Shown piece by piece: positions 45,377-55,295 of a stretch of 64,000 nt of DNA. Source of the DNA: Rhodobacterales bacterium LSUCC0387 (GTDB taxonomy: Bacteria > Pseudomonadota > Alphaproteobacteria > Rhodobacterales > Rhodobacteraceae); contig WVSR01000003.1 in assembly GCA_015689775.1 (NCBI GenBank), forward strand, positions 186,001-250,000, given 5' to 3'. The notes under the pieces are model-generated. The model had not been told where the DNA came from, did not search any database, and saw only the letters and a program-made list of their open reading frames with translations. The translations under genes were made by a program, and so were the position numbers. The number at the start of each line of letters is the position of its first letter. Position 1 is the first letter of the stretch.

Positions 45377-46870
45377 ATGTTTGAAACACTTTCAGAACGC
45401 CTCTCCTCGGTCTTTGAGGGGCTGACAAAGCAAGGCGCTTTGTCTGCTGATGATGTGAAAACAGCGCTGCGCGAAGTGCGGGTGGCTTTGCTTGAGGCAG
45501 ATGTCTCTTTGCCTGTGGCGCGGGAATTTATTCGCGCGGTCGAGAAAAAGGCCACAGGCGCTGCGGTGACCAAATCGGTGACTCCTGGTCAACAGGTCGT
45601 CAAAATTGTGCATGACGAATTGATCGCCACCCTTCAGGGCGAAGGCGAGATTGGCGCACTGAAAATCGACAACCCGCCTGCACCCATCCTGATGGTGGGT
45701 CTGCAAGGGTCGGGGAAAACCACTACAACCGCGAAACTGGCCAAGCGCCTGAAGGAGCGCGAAGGCAAGCGCGTGTTGATGGCATCCCTTGACACAAACC
45801 GTCCTGCCGCGATGGAGCAGTTGGCCATCCTTGGCCAACAAATTGGCGTGGATACCCTGCCCATCATCAAAGGTGAAAACCCTGAGACGATTGCTAAGCG
45901 CGCCAAAACCCAAGCGGGGCTTGGTGGCTATGATGTCTATATCCTCGACACCGCAGGGCGCTTGCATATTGATCAAGACCTGATCGCGCAGGCCGCAGCC
46001 GTGCGTGACATTGCCAACCCACGCGAGACCCTCTTGGTCGTGGATGGCCTTACGGGCCAAGATGCGGTGAATGTTGCGCAGGAATTTGACGATAAAATTG
46101 GCGTCTCTGGCATCGTTTTGACCCGTATGGACGGCGATGGTCGCGGCGGCGCGGCACTCTCAATGCGCGCCATCACGGGCAAACCGATCCGCTTTGTGGG
46201 TTTGGGTGAAAAGCTCGAGGCGCTTGAAACATTCGAAGCACAGCGTGTCGCTGGCCGCATCTTAGGTATGGGCGATATCGTGGCCCTTGTTGAAAAAGCC
46301 CAAGAAACACTTGAGGCTGAACAGGCCGAGCGCATGATGAAGCGCTTCCAAAAAGGTCAGTTCAACATGAATGACCTTAAAGGCCAGTTAGAGCAGATGC
46401 TGAAAATGGGCGGGATGCAGGGCATGATGTCGATGATGCCGGGCATGGCCAAGATGCAAAAGCAGCTTGATGAGGCAGGGCTTGATGACAAGGTGATCAA
46501 ACACCAAATCGCGCTGATCCAATCCATGACGAAGCGGGAAAGGGCCAACCCTGACCTTTTACAGGCAAGCCGCAAAAAGCGCATCGCCGCAGGCGCAGGT
46601 CAAGATGTCTCTGACCTAAACAAACTTTTGAAAATGCACCGCCAAATGGCCGATGCGATGAAGAAGCTGGGCAAAATGGGCAAAGGTGGAATGCTCAAGC
46701 AGGGCCTTGGCGCATTAATGGGCAAAGGCGCACCCAAAGATTTGGCGGGCATGGATCCTTCAGCAATGGATCCCAAAGCGATGGAGGCCGCAGCCCGCAA
46801 GATGGGGCTTAGCGGCTTGGGTGGTGGCGGTGGTCTGCCGCCCCTGACGGGCTTTGGCAAAAAGAAATAA
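45377..46870 (+). CDS. ffh: Signal recognition particle protein
   Basis: A 497-residue SRP GTPase that binds signal sequences and delivers ribosomes to FtsY. Seen: N domain (1-95), G domain with G1 LQGSGKTTTTAKLA, DTAGRLHID, TRMDGDGRGGAALS, then the Met-rich M domain (about 325-480) with MMSMMPGM and a Gly-rich tail. The 4.5S RNA gene was not found in the window. It heads a same-strand run with aroQ and the ribosomal genes. Confidence 0.96.
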   Translation: MFETLSERLSSVFEGLTKQGALSADDVKTALREVRVALLEADVSLPVAREFIRAVEKKATGAAVTKSVTPGQQVVKIVHDELIATLQGEGEIGALKIDNPPAPILMVGLQGSGKTTTTAKLAKRLKEREGKRVLMASLDTNRPAAMEQLAILGQQIGVDTLPIIKGENPETIAKRAKTQAGLGGYDVYILDTAGRLHIDQDLIAQAAAVRDIANPRETLLVVDGLTGQDAVNVAQEFDDKIGVSGIVLTRMDGDGRGGAALSMRAITGKPIRFVGLGEKLEALETFEAQRVAGRILGMGDIVALVEKAQETLEAEQAERMMKRFQKGQFNMNDLKGQLEQMLKMGGMQGMMSMMPGMAKMQKQLDEAGLDDKVIKHQIALIQSMTKRERANPDLLQASRKKRIAAGAGQDVSDLNKLLKMHRQMADAMKKLGKMGKGGMLKQGLGALMGKGAPKDLAGMDPSAMDPKAMEAAARKMGLSGLGGGGGLPPLTGFGKKK

Positions 46871-46882
46871 AGGGATCGCATC

Positions 46883-47188
46883 ATGACCGATACAGCCGCC
46901 CGCGCCGCAGCGCTGCTCAAGGAACATCGCGCCTCGATTGATCGCTTGGACGCAATTCTCGTCTATACCCTTGGCGAGCGGTTCAAGCACACCCAAGCCG
47001 TAGGGAAATTGAAGGTGCAACATGATCTGCCCCCTTCCGATCCAGACCGCGAAGCCAAACAAATCGCGCGGCTTGAGCGTTTGGCTGAGGAGGCCGATCT
47101 CGACCCCGAGTTCGCCAAGACCTTTCTGAAATTCATCATTCAGGAGGTCATCCGTCACCATGAACAACACATTGAAAACGGGCAATAA
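46883..47188 (+). CDS. Chorismate mutase (AroQ type)
   Basis: A 101-residue all-helical protein of the AroQ class, which converts chorismate to prephenate for phenylalanine and tyrosine. Seen: [21 protein letters not shown] at the first helix, with the catalytic Arg, and [15 protein letters not shown] at the last. It starts 12 bases after ffh, a placement that is common in Rhodobacteraceae. Confidence 0.88.
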   Translation: MTDTAARAAALLKEHRASIDRLDAILVYTLGERFKHTQAVGKLKVQHDLPPSDPDREAKQIARLERLAEEADLDPEFAKTFLKFIIQEVIRHHEQHIENGQ

Positions 47189-47229
47189 ACAAAGACGCCC
47201 CGATCATCTATCCGAAGGAGAAGACTAAC

Positions 47230-47709
47230 ATGGCAATGAAAATCCGCTTGGCCCGTGGTGGCTCGAAAAAGCGCCCATTCTACAGCATCGTGGCCTCTGA
47301 CAGCCGCATGCCCCGCGATGGCCGCTTCATCGAGAAGCTCGGCACATATAACCCGCTCTTGGCAAAAGACAGCGAAGATCGCGTGAAAATGAACATGGAG
47401 CGCGTGAAATACTGGCTCGAGCAGGGTGCGCAGCCCACCGACCGCGTAAGCCGTTTCTTGGAAGCAGCTGGCGTGTTAGCCGCGAAAACCCGCAACAACC
47501 CGAACAAAGCCGTTCCAGGCAAAAAGGCACAAGAGCGCGCAGAAGAAAAAGCCGCTAAGACCGCAGAAGCAGCCGAAGCCGAAGCAGCAGCCGCACCTGC
47601 ACCTGCCGCAGAAGAAGCGCCCGCAGAAGAGGCCGTTGTTGAAGAAGCAGCTGCACCTGAAGAAGCGCCTGCCGCTGAGGAAGCCGCAGAAGAAGCAAAG
47701 GCTGAGTAA
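47230..47709 (+). CDS. rpsP: 30S ribosomal protein S16 with long acidic tail
   Basis: The first 90 or so residues are standard bS16: [37 protein letters not shown] and [15 protein letters not shown]. Unlike the usual 80-90 residues of the family, 159 are present. From about residue 97 a Lys-rich linker leads into an Ala/Glu/Pro tail of about 55 residues, low in complexity and probably disordered. GGAGAAG precedes the ATG. Confidence 0.96.
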   Translation: MAMKIRLARGGSKKRPFYSIVASDSRMPRDGRFIEKLGTYNPLLAKDSEDRVKMNMERVKYWLEQGAQPTDRVSRFLEAAGVLAAKTRNNPNKAVPGKKAQERAEEKAAKTAEAAEAEAAAAPAPAAEEAPAEEAVVEEAAAPEEAPAAEEAAEEAKAE

Positions 47710-47796
47710 TCAGCCCCCTGCCTTGCCCCCTCTTGTTGGGTATTGGGGGCAAGGCGGCCTTAGGGCCAAGCGTAGATGTGGCTTTGAGTATCTTAA

Positions 47797-47952
47797 ATGC
47801 GCCGCCTGATCCTAATTTCGATCCTCTGCCTTTTCGCCTATATAGGTGGGCGCGTTGAAGAACGGCGCAATGCGCAAGCGGCCTGTCTTGCCCTTTCGGG
47901 CGAATGGGTCAGCGCAGATCGGTTATGCCTAAGAAAGGGCCCCGTGGAATGA
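47797..47952 (+). CDS. Small membrane or secreted protein upstream of rimM
   Basis: A 51-residue frame: [18 protein letters not shown] forms a signal peptide or anchor, followed by [20 protein letters not shown] and three Cys in all. The stop overlaps the rimM start as ATGA (47949-47952), which argues that it is translated. I recall similar short proteins at this place in other Rhodobacteraceae. Function unknown. Confidence 0.65.
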   Translation: MRRLILISILCLFAYIGGRVEERRNAQAACLALSGEWVSADRLCLRKGPVE

Positions 47953-48473
47953 GCGATCAAAACCTGATTTGTGTCGGTGCGATTGCAGGCTCCTTTGGCG
48001 TGCGCGGTGAAGTGCGCCTCAAAAGTTTTTGCGCCAATCCCGAAGATATCAGCACTTACACCCCGCTGTTTTCTGAAAAAGGCGACCGCAGCTTTGATCT
48101 TAAAATCACCCGTGCCGTCAAAGGTGGCTTTGCCGCGCGGGTTGTTGGGATCATGACAAAGGATGCGGCAGATAGCCTTCGCGGCACCCGTTTGTTTGCA
48201 CCGCGCACGGCCCTACCTGCCCTTCCTGATGACGAGTTTTATCATAGCGACCTTCTCGATCTTAACGTGGTCGACACAGGCGGCGCGGCGCGCGGTAAGG
48301 TGGCGGCCGTTTTGAACCATGGCGCAGGTGATATTCTCGAACTGCGCAGCGTGCCCAATCACAAGGGCAGCGTTCTTGTGCCATTTACACAGGCGATTGT
48401 CCCCACAGTCGATCTCAGCGCCAAGCGCATCGTGATTGATCCGCCAGAAGGCTTGTTTGACGATGACGTCTAA
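47949..48473 (+). CDS. rimM: Ribosome maturation factor RimM
   Basis: A 174-residue 16S rRNA processing factor with an N-terminal beta-barrel ([19 protein letters not shown]) and a PRC-barrel domain (about 95-170, [14 protein letters not shown]). I start at 47949 because it is the ATGA overlap with the small gene before it; the longer frame begins at 47904. It is followed by trmD with an 11-base overlap, the usual order. Confidence 0.94.
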   Translation: MSDQNLICVGAIAGSFGVRGEVRLKSFCANPEDISTYTPLFSEKGDRSFDLKITRAVKGGFAARVVGIMTKDAADSLRGTRLFAPRTALPALPDDEFYHSDLLDLNVVDTGGAARGKVAAVLNHGAGDILELRSVPNHKGSVLVPFTQAIVPTVDLSAKRIVIDPPEGLFDDDV

Positions 48474-49287
48474 ACCACCCCGCAGCTATGGCCGTCTGTC
48501 GATTTCAGCCAATGCGACTCCACGCGATTTGATGGAGCCACAGCGCCTAAAGGATGCATGGTGCGCCAAGGTCATCACACTCTTCCCGGGCATGTTTCCA
48601 GGTGTCTTAGGGGGCTCGCTGACAGGTAAGGCATTGCAAAGCGGTCTTTGGGCATTAGACACCATCGACCTGCGCATCTTCGGCGAGGGCAAGCACCGCA
48701 ATGTTGATGACACGCCCGCAGGCGGCGGCGCAGGGCTGGTGTTGCGCCCCGACATTTTGGGGCGCGCCATGGACATGGCCGCTGATAACACGCCACGTGA
48801 CCCTGCACGCTGGCCGCGTGTCTATCTGTCACCTAGGGGGCGGCCTTTTTCGCAGGCCGATGCCGCGCGCTTTGCGAGCTGTGACGGCATGACCCTTTTA
48901 TGCGGGCGGTTCGAAGGGGTGGATCAACGTGTGATTGATCATTATGAGATGGAAGAGATCTCACTGGGTGATTTTGTTCTGACGGGGGGCGAGATTGCCG
49001 CCCAAGCGGTGCTTGATGCCACCATTCGCCTTATTCCGGGTGTTTTGGGAAATTTTGACTCGACCCAAGAAGAAAGTTTTTCCAATGGCCTTTTGGAGCA
49101 TCCGCACTTTACCCGCCCCGCTGAATGGCGTGGGATGGCGATCCCTGAGGTTTTGACATCTGGCGATCATGCCCGAGTTGCCGAGTGGCGCCATGCCCAA
49201 GCCGAGGCTTTGACGCAATCGCGCCGCCCTGATCTTTGGGCAGAATATCTCTCCAAACAGTGCAAGACAGGGCACGATAAGGCTTGA
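48463..49287 (+). CDS. trmD: tRNA (guanine-N1)-methyltransferase
   Basis: A 274-residue SPOUT methyltransferase that makes m1G37 in tRNA. Seen: [50 protein letters not shown] and the trefoil-knot region [15 protein letters not shown]. The first 30 or so residues before the core are an extension typical of this bacterial family. Start at 48463, overlapping rimM by 11 bases. Confidence 0.95.
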   Translation: MTSKPPRSYGRLSISANATPRDLMEPQRLKDAWCAKVITLFPGMFPGVLGGSLTGKALQSGLWALDTIDLRIFGEGKHRNVDDTPAGGGAGLVLRPDILGRAMDMAADNTPRDPARWPRVYLSPRGRPFSQADAARFASCDGMTLLCGRFEGVDQRVIDHYEMEEISLGDFVLTGGEIAAQAVLDATIRLIPGVLGNFDSTQEESFSNGLLEHPHFTRPAEWRGMAIPEVLTSGDHARVAEWRHAQAEALTQSRRPDLWAEYLSKQCKTGHDKA

Positions 49288-49516
49288 TCCTTTGGGATTT
49301 GCAGCCTATACGCCATCCGTCCGCAGTCAGATTCGGCTGACCGGACCTCTTTGGTTTTTTCTTGGGGCTTCGTCCCTGCGCTTTTGCGGAACTTCGGCGC
49401 AAGGCAGATTGGCTAAAGATCAAATTAGGAAAGTCAGCGTGACCTCTGGCGGACACCCCCATATGGGAAAAGGTGGATCCGGTCGAAGACCAGAGCTCTC
49501 AGATGCGACCACACCT

Positions 49517-49533
49517 TCGCGGAGCAACCGCGA
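49517..49533 (+). other. Hairpin in the rplS leader
   Basis: TCGCGG at 49517-49522 pairs with CCGCGA at 49528-49533 (loop AGCAA), just before the AGAGGAG ribosome site of rplS. A smaller GGTC/GACC hairpin lies near 49480. Either could take part in control of L19, which is inference. The 267-base gap 49288-49554 is otherwise empty. Confidence 0.4.
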
Positions 49534-49554
49534 GCATTTAGAGGAGAAGATCCA

Positions 49555-49941
49555 ATGGATCTGATCGCACAAATCGAGGCGGAACAGATCGCCGCCCTTG
49601 GGAAGACCATTCCCGATTTCAAAGCTGGCGACACCATTCGCGTTGGCTTTAAAGTGACCGAAGGGTCGCGTTCTCGTGTGCAGATGTATGAAGGCGTTTG
49701 CATCAGCCGTAAAAACGGCAAAGGGATCGCAGGTTCGTTCACTGTTCGCAAAATTTCATTTGGTGAAGGCGTAGAGCGCGTATTCCCCCTCTACTCGACC
49801 AATATCGATTCAATCGAAGTGGTGCGCCGCGGCCGTGTTCGCCGCGCGAAGCTGTACTACTTGCGTGATCGCCGTGGTAAGTCGGCCCGTATCGCCGAGA
49901 AAACAAACTATCGCGAACTCAGCGATAACGCCGAAGCGTAA
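49555..49941 (+). CDS. rplS: 50S ribosomal protein L19
   Basis: A 128-residue bL19 with [39 protein letters not shown] and [24 protein letters not shown] lies eight bases before the start. It closes the ffh-rimM-trmD block and is followed by rpmE after 14 bases. Confidence 0.96.
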   Translation: MDLIAQIEAEQIAALGKTIPDFKAGDTIRVGFKVTEGSRSRVQMYEGVCISRKNGKGIAGSFTVRKISFGEGVERVFPLYSTNIDSIEVVRRGRVRRAKLYYLRDRRGKSARIAEKTNYRELSDNAEA

Positions 49942-49955
49942 GAAGGGCTTAGACG

Positions 49956-50177
49956 ATGAAAAAAGACATCCATCCCGATTACCACGTCATCGATGTCAAA
50001 ATGACCGATGGCACCGTTGTTCAAATGAAATCCACTTGGGGTTCCGAGGGCGATACGCTTGCGCTTGATATTGACCCTTCTGTGCATCCTGCATGGACAG
50101 GTGGTGGCGCGCGCTTGATGGATACAGGCGGCCGCGTTTCCAAGTTCAAAAAGAAATACGAAGGTCTGGGTTTCTAA
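49956..50177 (+). CDS. rpmE: 50S ribosomal protein L31
   Basis: A 73-residue bL31 with [19 protein letters not shown] and HPAWTGGG. It has no Cys residues, so it is the zinc-free form. A strong terminator follows. Confidence 0.94.
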   Translation: MKKDIHPDYHVIDVKMTDGTVVQMKSTWGSEGDTLALDIDPSVHPAWTGGGARLMDTGGRVSKFKKKYEGLGF

Positions 50178-50199
50178 TCCAAACGTACCTGACTGTTTC

Positions 50200-50230
50200 A
50201 AAACACCGTCTCTTTGGGGCGGTGTTTTTT
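50200..50230 (+). terminator. Rho-independent terminator after rpmE
   Basis: AAAACACCG at 50200-50208 pairs with CGGTGTTTT at 50220-50228 and merges into a T-run. It ends the rplS-rpmE transcript. Confidence 0.85.
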
Positions 50231-50353
50231 ATTTTAACCACAATTTAAATATTGTTCCTGCTTAACAGTACTGCATCTCTTCCGTATACTGAGTACCAAC
50301 GGGATGCGCCCTTAATGGCACAGCCCTTTCAATTCACCAGGTGGTATTTCGGG

Positions 50354-51181
50354 TTATGTAATACGGCGAATGGACGCCATGATTTTATCCTGCTCGAAGA
50401 CATTTTTCCAATCATTGCGCATCAGGGCTGGGATACCGAATTCGATTGCCTTGTTGCATGCGTCCGAGAAAACACCGTCCTGAACATTAAAGATTACAGC
50501 ACCCAAAATGTTCATATGACCGAGCAAGAAGTCACGTGCGCATTCCTCGGAAACGCCAGTTTTCACAACTTCGTCCATCGCTTGTTTCATCACGACCAGA
50601 AGCGAGGCGCAGACGGTTTCGGACAGGCCAGGTTCCAGATAAGCCATCTGTTCAACCGTCACGCGGTATGTGGTGCGCACGGGCGCATAGATCGCTTTCG
50701 CCACCTCATCGCCGATCGCGTAGTGCTCTTCTGGGCCCTGCATCAGAGCATTCACGATGCCCTGCGGATGAGCCACCCCACCAAAACGGTCGAGGCGCGC
50801 AGCTTCTGTGGCTTCATTATGGTAGATCATTGGGTGACATGGGTGGGTCACAAAGTAAGTGATGTCGTCGCGTTCTGGCAGATGGCCCGCGAAAGGTGCT
50901 GCTGCGTCGAGGATCACAACCAGTGTGCCTGGGTTCAGTTTGTCGACGATGCTTGTGGCGACAGCGCCAATGGCCGTATCCGGAACAGCAAGAAGTACAA
51001 CGTCAGCGTTAGCAATTGCGGTCTCAGCATCAACGCAATCAACACCAACGGCCTCTTTTAGACGTGAGCGGCCAGCTTCGCTCACTTCAATGTGGGACAC
51101 ATCAAAGTCAGTTTTAGCCAAATTGAGGGAGCATCGGACTCCCATTTTGCCACCAGCGCCAAAAACTGCCACGTTCGTCAT
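50354..51181 (-). CDS. Apionate oxidoisomerase-like NAD-binding protein (ApnO family)
   Basis: A 275-residue dehydrogenase-like protein: N-terminal Rossmann fold with GAGGKMG (residues 8-14) and LLAVPDTAIG, and a C-terminal helical domain of the 6-phosphogluconate dehydrogenase type with VEQMAYLEPGLSETVCAS, RDFLLGHMNILGAVIF and DACNKAIEFGIPALM. This closely fits the family of D-apionate oxidoisomerase ApnO from apiose breakdown. No other apiose genes are in the window, so the substrate is uncertain. Start at 51181 is set by AGGAG; the longer frame to 51271 is dropped. Confidence 0.78.
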   Translation of the reverse strand: MTNVAVFGAGGKMGVRCSLNLAKTDFDVSHIEVSEAGRSRLKEAVGVDCVDAETAIANADVVLLAVPDTAIGAVATSIVDKLNPGTLVVILDAAAPFAGHLPERDDITYFVTHPCHPMIYHNEATEAARLDRFGGVAHPQGIVNALMQGPEEHYAIGDEVAKAIYAPVRTTYRVTVEQMAYLEPGLSETVCASLLVVMKQAMDEVVKTGVSEECARDFLLGHMNILGAVIFNVQDGVFSDACNKAIEFGIPALMRNDWKNVFEQDKIMASIRRIT

Positions 51182-51311
51182 AATATGTTCTCCTACCGCT
51201 CTATCCGAGCCCCTTGCATGCCATGCATCGCTACCCTGCCCGCCTTGATACTTGGTTTTCCAGTTAAGCACAAAAGATGAAAATTCTATCAGCTACGACG
51301 GCCTATCGTGC

Positions 51312-51347
51312 TGAAAAAGAAAAAGCCCCGCTCTGCTGAGCGGGGCT
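51312..51347 (-). terminator. Rho-independent terminator after rpsA
   Basis: On the minus strand AGCCCCGCTC (51347-51338) pairs with GAGCGGGGCT (51333-51324), loop AGCA, followed by TTTTTCTTTTTC. It lies 39 bases after the rpsA stop. Confidence 0.92.
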
Positions 51348-51385
51348 ATTCCATCTCATGACGGGACCAAAGGTCCCCGTGATGA

Positions 51386-53065
51386 TTATTCGTCTTTGTT
51401 CAATGCAGCGCCAAGGATATCGCCCAAGCTTGCACCAGAATCGGATGAGCCATACTGCTCGACCGCTTCTTTTTCTTCGGCTATTTCGCGCGCCTTGATC
51501 GACAGACCCAGTTTGCGGGTCTTCGCATCGATATTGGTTACGCGTACATCGATCTTGTCACCAACCGAGAAACGGTCAGGGCGCTGATCACCACGGTCGC
51601 GGCTGAGGTCAGAGCGGCGGATGAAAGATTTCATGCCCTCATACTCCACTTCCAGACCGCCTTCTTCGACCGAAGTCACAACAACAGTGATAACCGAGCC
51701 ACGCTTCACGCCACCAACGGCATCTGCGAATGGGTCGCCATCAACGGCTTTGATCGACAAGGAGATACGCTCTTTCTCAACGTCGACTTCGGTAACAACC
51801 GCCTTGACCATATCGCCTTTGCGGTAATCGCCGATCACATCCTCGCCACGGCCTTCCCATGTCAGGTCAGACAGGTGAACCATACCGTCAATGTCGTTAT
51901 CGAGGCCGATGAACAAACCGAATTCGGTGATGTTCTTGATCTCGCCTTCAACCGCAGTGCCAACAGGATGGGTTTCTGCAAACACTTCCCATGGGTTGCG
52001 CATGGTCTGCTTGAGGCCAAGCGATACACGGCGCTTGGAGCTGTCGATCTCCAGAACCATAACTTCGACTTCCTGGCTGGTCGAAACGATCTTGCCAGGA
52101 TGCACGTTTTTCTTTGTCCAAGACATCTCAGACACGTGCACCAGACCTTCAATGCCAGGCTCTAGCTCAACAAAAGCACCGTAATCAGTGATGTTGGTCA
52201 CGCGGCCCATATGAACAGACTCAAGCGGGAATTTCGCTTCAACGGAATCCCATGGATCGTCCAACAGCTGCTTCATGCCGAGGCTAATACGATGGGTGTC
52301 TTTGTTGACTTTGATCACCTGAACCTTCACTGTCTCACCAATTGTGAGAACCTCTTTTGGGTCATTCACACGGCGCCATGCCATGTCGGTGACGTGCAAC
52401 AGGCCGTCAACACCGCCCAAGTCAACAAATGCGCCGTATTCGGTGATGTTCTTGACCACACCATCCACGATATCGCCTTCGCCCAGTTTACCGATAACTT
52501 CGGCGCGCTGCTCGGCACGACTTTCCTCAAGGATTGCGCGGCGGGACACAACGATATTGCCACGGCGGCGATCCATTTTCAGGATTTGGAATGGCTGCTT
52601 GAGACCCATCAAAGGCCCTGCGTCACGCACGGGGCGCACGTCAACCTGAGAACCAGGCAAGAACGCAACAGCACCGCCAAGATCAACGGTGAAGCCACCT
52701 TTGACGCGGCCAAAGATTGCGCCATCGACACGCTCTTCTGCGGCATATGCTTTTTCCAAGCGATCCCATGCAGCTTCGCGGCGAGCCATTTCGCGGCTCA
52801 GAACCGCTTCGCCACGCGCGTTTTCCACATTACGCAAGTAAACCTCTACCTCATCACCAACTGCGATTTCGGGGGCCTCGCCGGGATTTGCAAATTCTTT
52901 AAGGTCGATGCGGCCTTCCATTTTGTAGCCCACATCAATGATGGCTTGGCCCGCTTCGATTGCGATAACCTTGCCAGTGACAACCGCACCTTCTGCGGGA
53001 GTGTCAACCTCGAAGCTTTCATTCAGAAGGGCTTCGAATTCTTCCATAGTTGCTTTAGCGCACAT
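51386..53065 (-). CDS. rpsA: 30S ribosomal protein S1
   Basis: A 559-residue protein built of six S1 RNA-binding repeats, which brings mRNA to the ribosome. Repeats are seen as GGFTVDLGG, EYGAFVDLGGVDGLLHVTDM, DYGAFVELEPGIEGLVHVSE, EFGLFIGLDNDIDGMVHLSD and a last, weaker copy. The N-terminal region before the first repeat is acidic. It follows cmk and aroA on the same strand with a 208-base gap holding small hairpins, probably including the autoregulatory leader. Confidence 0.96.
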   Translation of the reverse strand: MCAKATMEEFEALLNESFEVDTPAEGAVVTGKVIAIEAGQAIIDVGYKMEGRIDLKEFANPGEAPEIAVGDEVEVYLRNVENARGEAVLSREMARREAAWDRLEKAYAAEERVDGAIFGRVKGGFTVDLGGAVAFLPGSQVDVRPVRDAGPLMGLKQPFQILKMDRRRGNIVVSRRAILEESRAEQRAEVIGKLGEGDIVDGVVKNITEYGAFVDLGGVDGLLHVTDMAWRRVNDPKEVLTIGETVKVQVIKVNKDTHRISLGMKQLLDDPWDSVEAKFPLESVHMGRVTNITDYGAFVELEPGIEGLVHVSEMSWTKKNVHPGKIVSTSQEVEVMVLEIDSSKRRVSLGLKQTMRNPWEVFAETHPVGTAVEGEIKNITEFGLFIGLDNDIDGMVHLSDLTWEGRGEDVIGDYRKGDMVKAVVTEVDVEKERISLSIKAVDGDPFADAVGGVKRGSVITVVVTSVEEGGLEVEYEGMKSFIRRSDLSRDRGDQRPDRFSVGDKIDVRVTNIDAKTRKLGLSIKAREIAEEKEAVEQYGSSDSGASLGDILGAALNKDE

Positions 53066-53273
53066 AGATATTCAGTTCCTTTTCATAGAGCTATTCGGGC
53101 CATGCGGTTGTCTCCGCAGGTCTTTGGTTTCGTTTTTAATCGCCCCCTCGAAAATAATGAAGGGCCGGAGGATATCCCGACCCTGCTCAATCCGAGACGT
53201 TGAGCGTCTGCTTGATTGCGTGGCACATACAGTCATTACGCCAGTATGACAAGAGTTTTGGGCATTTTTCACA

Positions 53274-53870
53274 CTAGCCCTTGAGGCGGGCCGCCACATG
53301 ATCTGCAGCGAGGCGCACAGCCGCCTCAATATCCAAATCGCTGGTGTCGATCACCACCGCATCTTCGGCCACACGCAATGGAGCATCTGCACGGGACATA
53401 TCGCGGCTGTCGCGCTCGATGAGCTCGTTCAAAATCAGCGCTTCATTCCCCCCAAGCTCCAAATAGCGGCGATGCGCGCGCACTTCGGGGCGGGCTGTAA
53501 CGAATAATTTTAAATCCGCATCGGGGCAGATCACGGTGCCAATGTCGCGCCCATCCAAAACAGCGCCGCCGCTTTGACGGGCAAAATCGCGTTGAAATGT
53601 CACCAAGGCACTGCGCACTTCGGGGATCACGGCAACTTTTGAGGCGACCTGTCCTATCGCATGGCTTCGCAGATCAATGCGGGCAAGATCAGCTGCTGTC
53701 AGGTTTTGTGCGGCTATCTCAGGCGCGGCCCCATCGGCCACTTTCGCTCCAACGGCCCGATAAAGTAGACCTGTATCAAGATGGGCAAACCCAAATTGAT
53801 CGGCCAAGCGGCGACTGATTGTGCCCTTACCTGCGGCCGCAGGCCCATCAATAGCAACCTTAAAAATCAA
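53274..53870 (-). CDS. cmk: Cytidylate kinase
   Basis: A 198-residue kinase that phosphorylates CMP and dCMP. Seen: P-loop [16 protein letters not shown] at 8-23, [19 protein letters not shown] and [13 protein letters not shown]. It is coupled to aroA by an ATGA overlap and followed by rpsA, a classical order. Confidence 0.95.
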   Translation of the reverse strand: MIFKVAIDGPAAAGKGTISRRLADQFGFAHLDTGLLYRAVGAKVADGAAPEIAAQNLTAADLARIDLRSHAIGQVASKVAVIPEVRSALVTFQRDFARQSGGAVLDGRDIGTVICPDADLKLFVTARPEVRAHRRYLELGGNEALILNELIERDSRDMSRADAPLRVAEDAVVIDTSDLDIEAAVRLAADHVAARLKG

Positions 53871-55219
53871 GCATCCACCTCGCCAAGCTTGGCGCCAAGC
53901 CCCCGCATCAGGTCAATGAAGATTGGGAATGATGTCGTAATTGGCCCACCATCGTCAATTTGAACGGGTTCTTTCGTGGACAGCCCCAAGCACAAGAATG
54001 ACATTGCGATCCTATGATCCAAATGTGTCGCACATATCGCGCCCCCTTGCACACCGCCCGCACCGCGACCCTGCACAATCCACCAATCAGGGCCATCTTC
54101 CACCTCAACCCCATTCGCGCGCAGACCTGTGGCCATAGCGTCAATGCGGTCGCTTTCCTTGACCCGCAGTTCTTTGACCCCGCGCATCACAGTCGCGCCC
54201 GTGGCATTTGCGGCCATGACCGACAGAATTGGGTATTCATCAATCATACTTGCGGCGCGCTCAGGCGGAACTTCGATCCCCTTGAGATCAGGTGAGAAAC
54301 GCGCACGGATGTCTGCCATAGGCTCTCCGCCTTCATCACGGATGTTTTCATAGGTCAAATCCGCCCCCATCTCGACCAGCGTTTCAAACAAACCTGCGCG
54401 GGTAGGGTTAAGGCCGATATTTGGCACCAATACATCTGAGCCTTCCGTGATCAGCGCCGCACAAATTGGGAAGGCCGCGGAGGAGGGATCACGCGGCACA
54501 GTGATATCTTGAGGGCGCAATTCTGGTTGGCCCTCTAAGGTGATCACGCGCCCCTCATCGGTCTGCTCGCTCGAAATCGTTGCGCCAAAACCCGCAAGCA
54601 TCCGTTCGGTATGGTCCCGCGTGGCCTCTTCTTCGATGACCACAGTTTGTCCGCGCACATTCAAGCCCGCCAACAGAACCGCAGATTTGACCTGCGCTGA
54701 GGGCACAGGCAACTTATAGCGCACAGGCACGGGGGTTTCCGCACCGATAATCGTCATCGGCAAGCGCCCGCCTGAGCGCCCAAAGGCCTGTGTACCAAAA
54801 AGGGCGAGCGGGTCTGTGACCCGTGCCATGGGGCGCTTATTGAGGCTCGCATCGCCTGTAAAGGTGGCCGCAATGGGGGTTGTGGCCATAGCGCCCATAA
54901 TCAGACGCACACCCGTTCCAGAATTGCCGCAATCAATCACGTGATCAGGCTCGGCAAAGCCGCCAACACCAACGCCATCCACATGCCACTCGCCATCCCC
55001 GATACGCGTGACACGCGCACCAAAAGAGGCCATCGCCTTGGCCGTATCCAAAACATCTTGCCCCTCAAGCAACCCTTTGATGCGCGTCTGCCCGATGGCC
55101 ATCGCCCCAAAAATAAGGCTGCGATGCGAGATAGATTTATCACCTGGCACATGCGCCTCGCCCGACAAACCCGCGGATTTCCGCGCCTGCATTTTGATAG
55201 GTTTTCCGTGGGCAGACAT
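53867..55219 (-). CDS. aroA: 3-phosphoshikimate 1-carboxyvinyltransferase (EPSP synthase)
   Basis: A 450-residue enzyme of the shikimate route. Seen: [44 protein letters not shown], the catalytic [14 protein letters not shown] and RVKESDRI. A Lys-His-Gly-rich N-terminal start and the PGDKS motif point to the alphaproteobacterial class. The start at 55219 gives [10 protein letters not shown]. It shares an ATGA with cmk downstream. Confidence 0.95.
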   Translation of the reverse strand: MSAHGKPIKMQARKSAGLSGEAHVPGDKSISHRSLIFGAMAIGQTRIKGLLEGQDVLDTAKAMASFGARVTRIGDGEWHVDGVGVGGFAEPDHVIDCGNSGTGVRLIMGAMATTPIAATFTGDASLNKRPMARVTDPLALFGTQAFGRSGGRLPMTIIGAETPVPVRYKLPVPSAQVKSAVLLAGLNVRGQTVVIEEEATRDHTERMLAGFGATISSEQTDEGRVITLEGQPELRPQDITVPRDPSSAAFPICAALITEGSDVLVPNIGLNPTRAGLFETLVEMGADLTYENIRDEGGEPMADIRARFSPDLKGIEVPPERAASMIDEYPILSVMAANATGATVMRGVKELRVKESDRIDAMATGLRANGVEVEDGPDWWIVQGRGAGGVQGGAICATHLDHRIAMSFLCLGLSTKEPVQIDDGGPITTSFPIFIDLMRGLGAKLGEVDA

Positions 55220-55295
55220 GCTTCATTCCCTCGCAAATTAACTTGGCCCATCTGATAGCGGTGACAGCCCGCCGCGTCCACAGGCTTTGGGGGTA

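Noticed and set aside
50252-51061. Open frame of 269 codons antisense to the ApnO-like gene
   Set aside because: The minus-strand gene has clear domain motifs and an AGGAG start; the + frame is its shadow.
52211-53203. Open frame of 330 codons antisense to rpsA
   Set aside because: The S1 repeats on the minus strand explain the region fully; the antisense frame has no motif.
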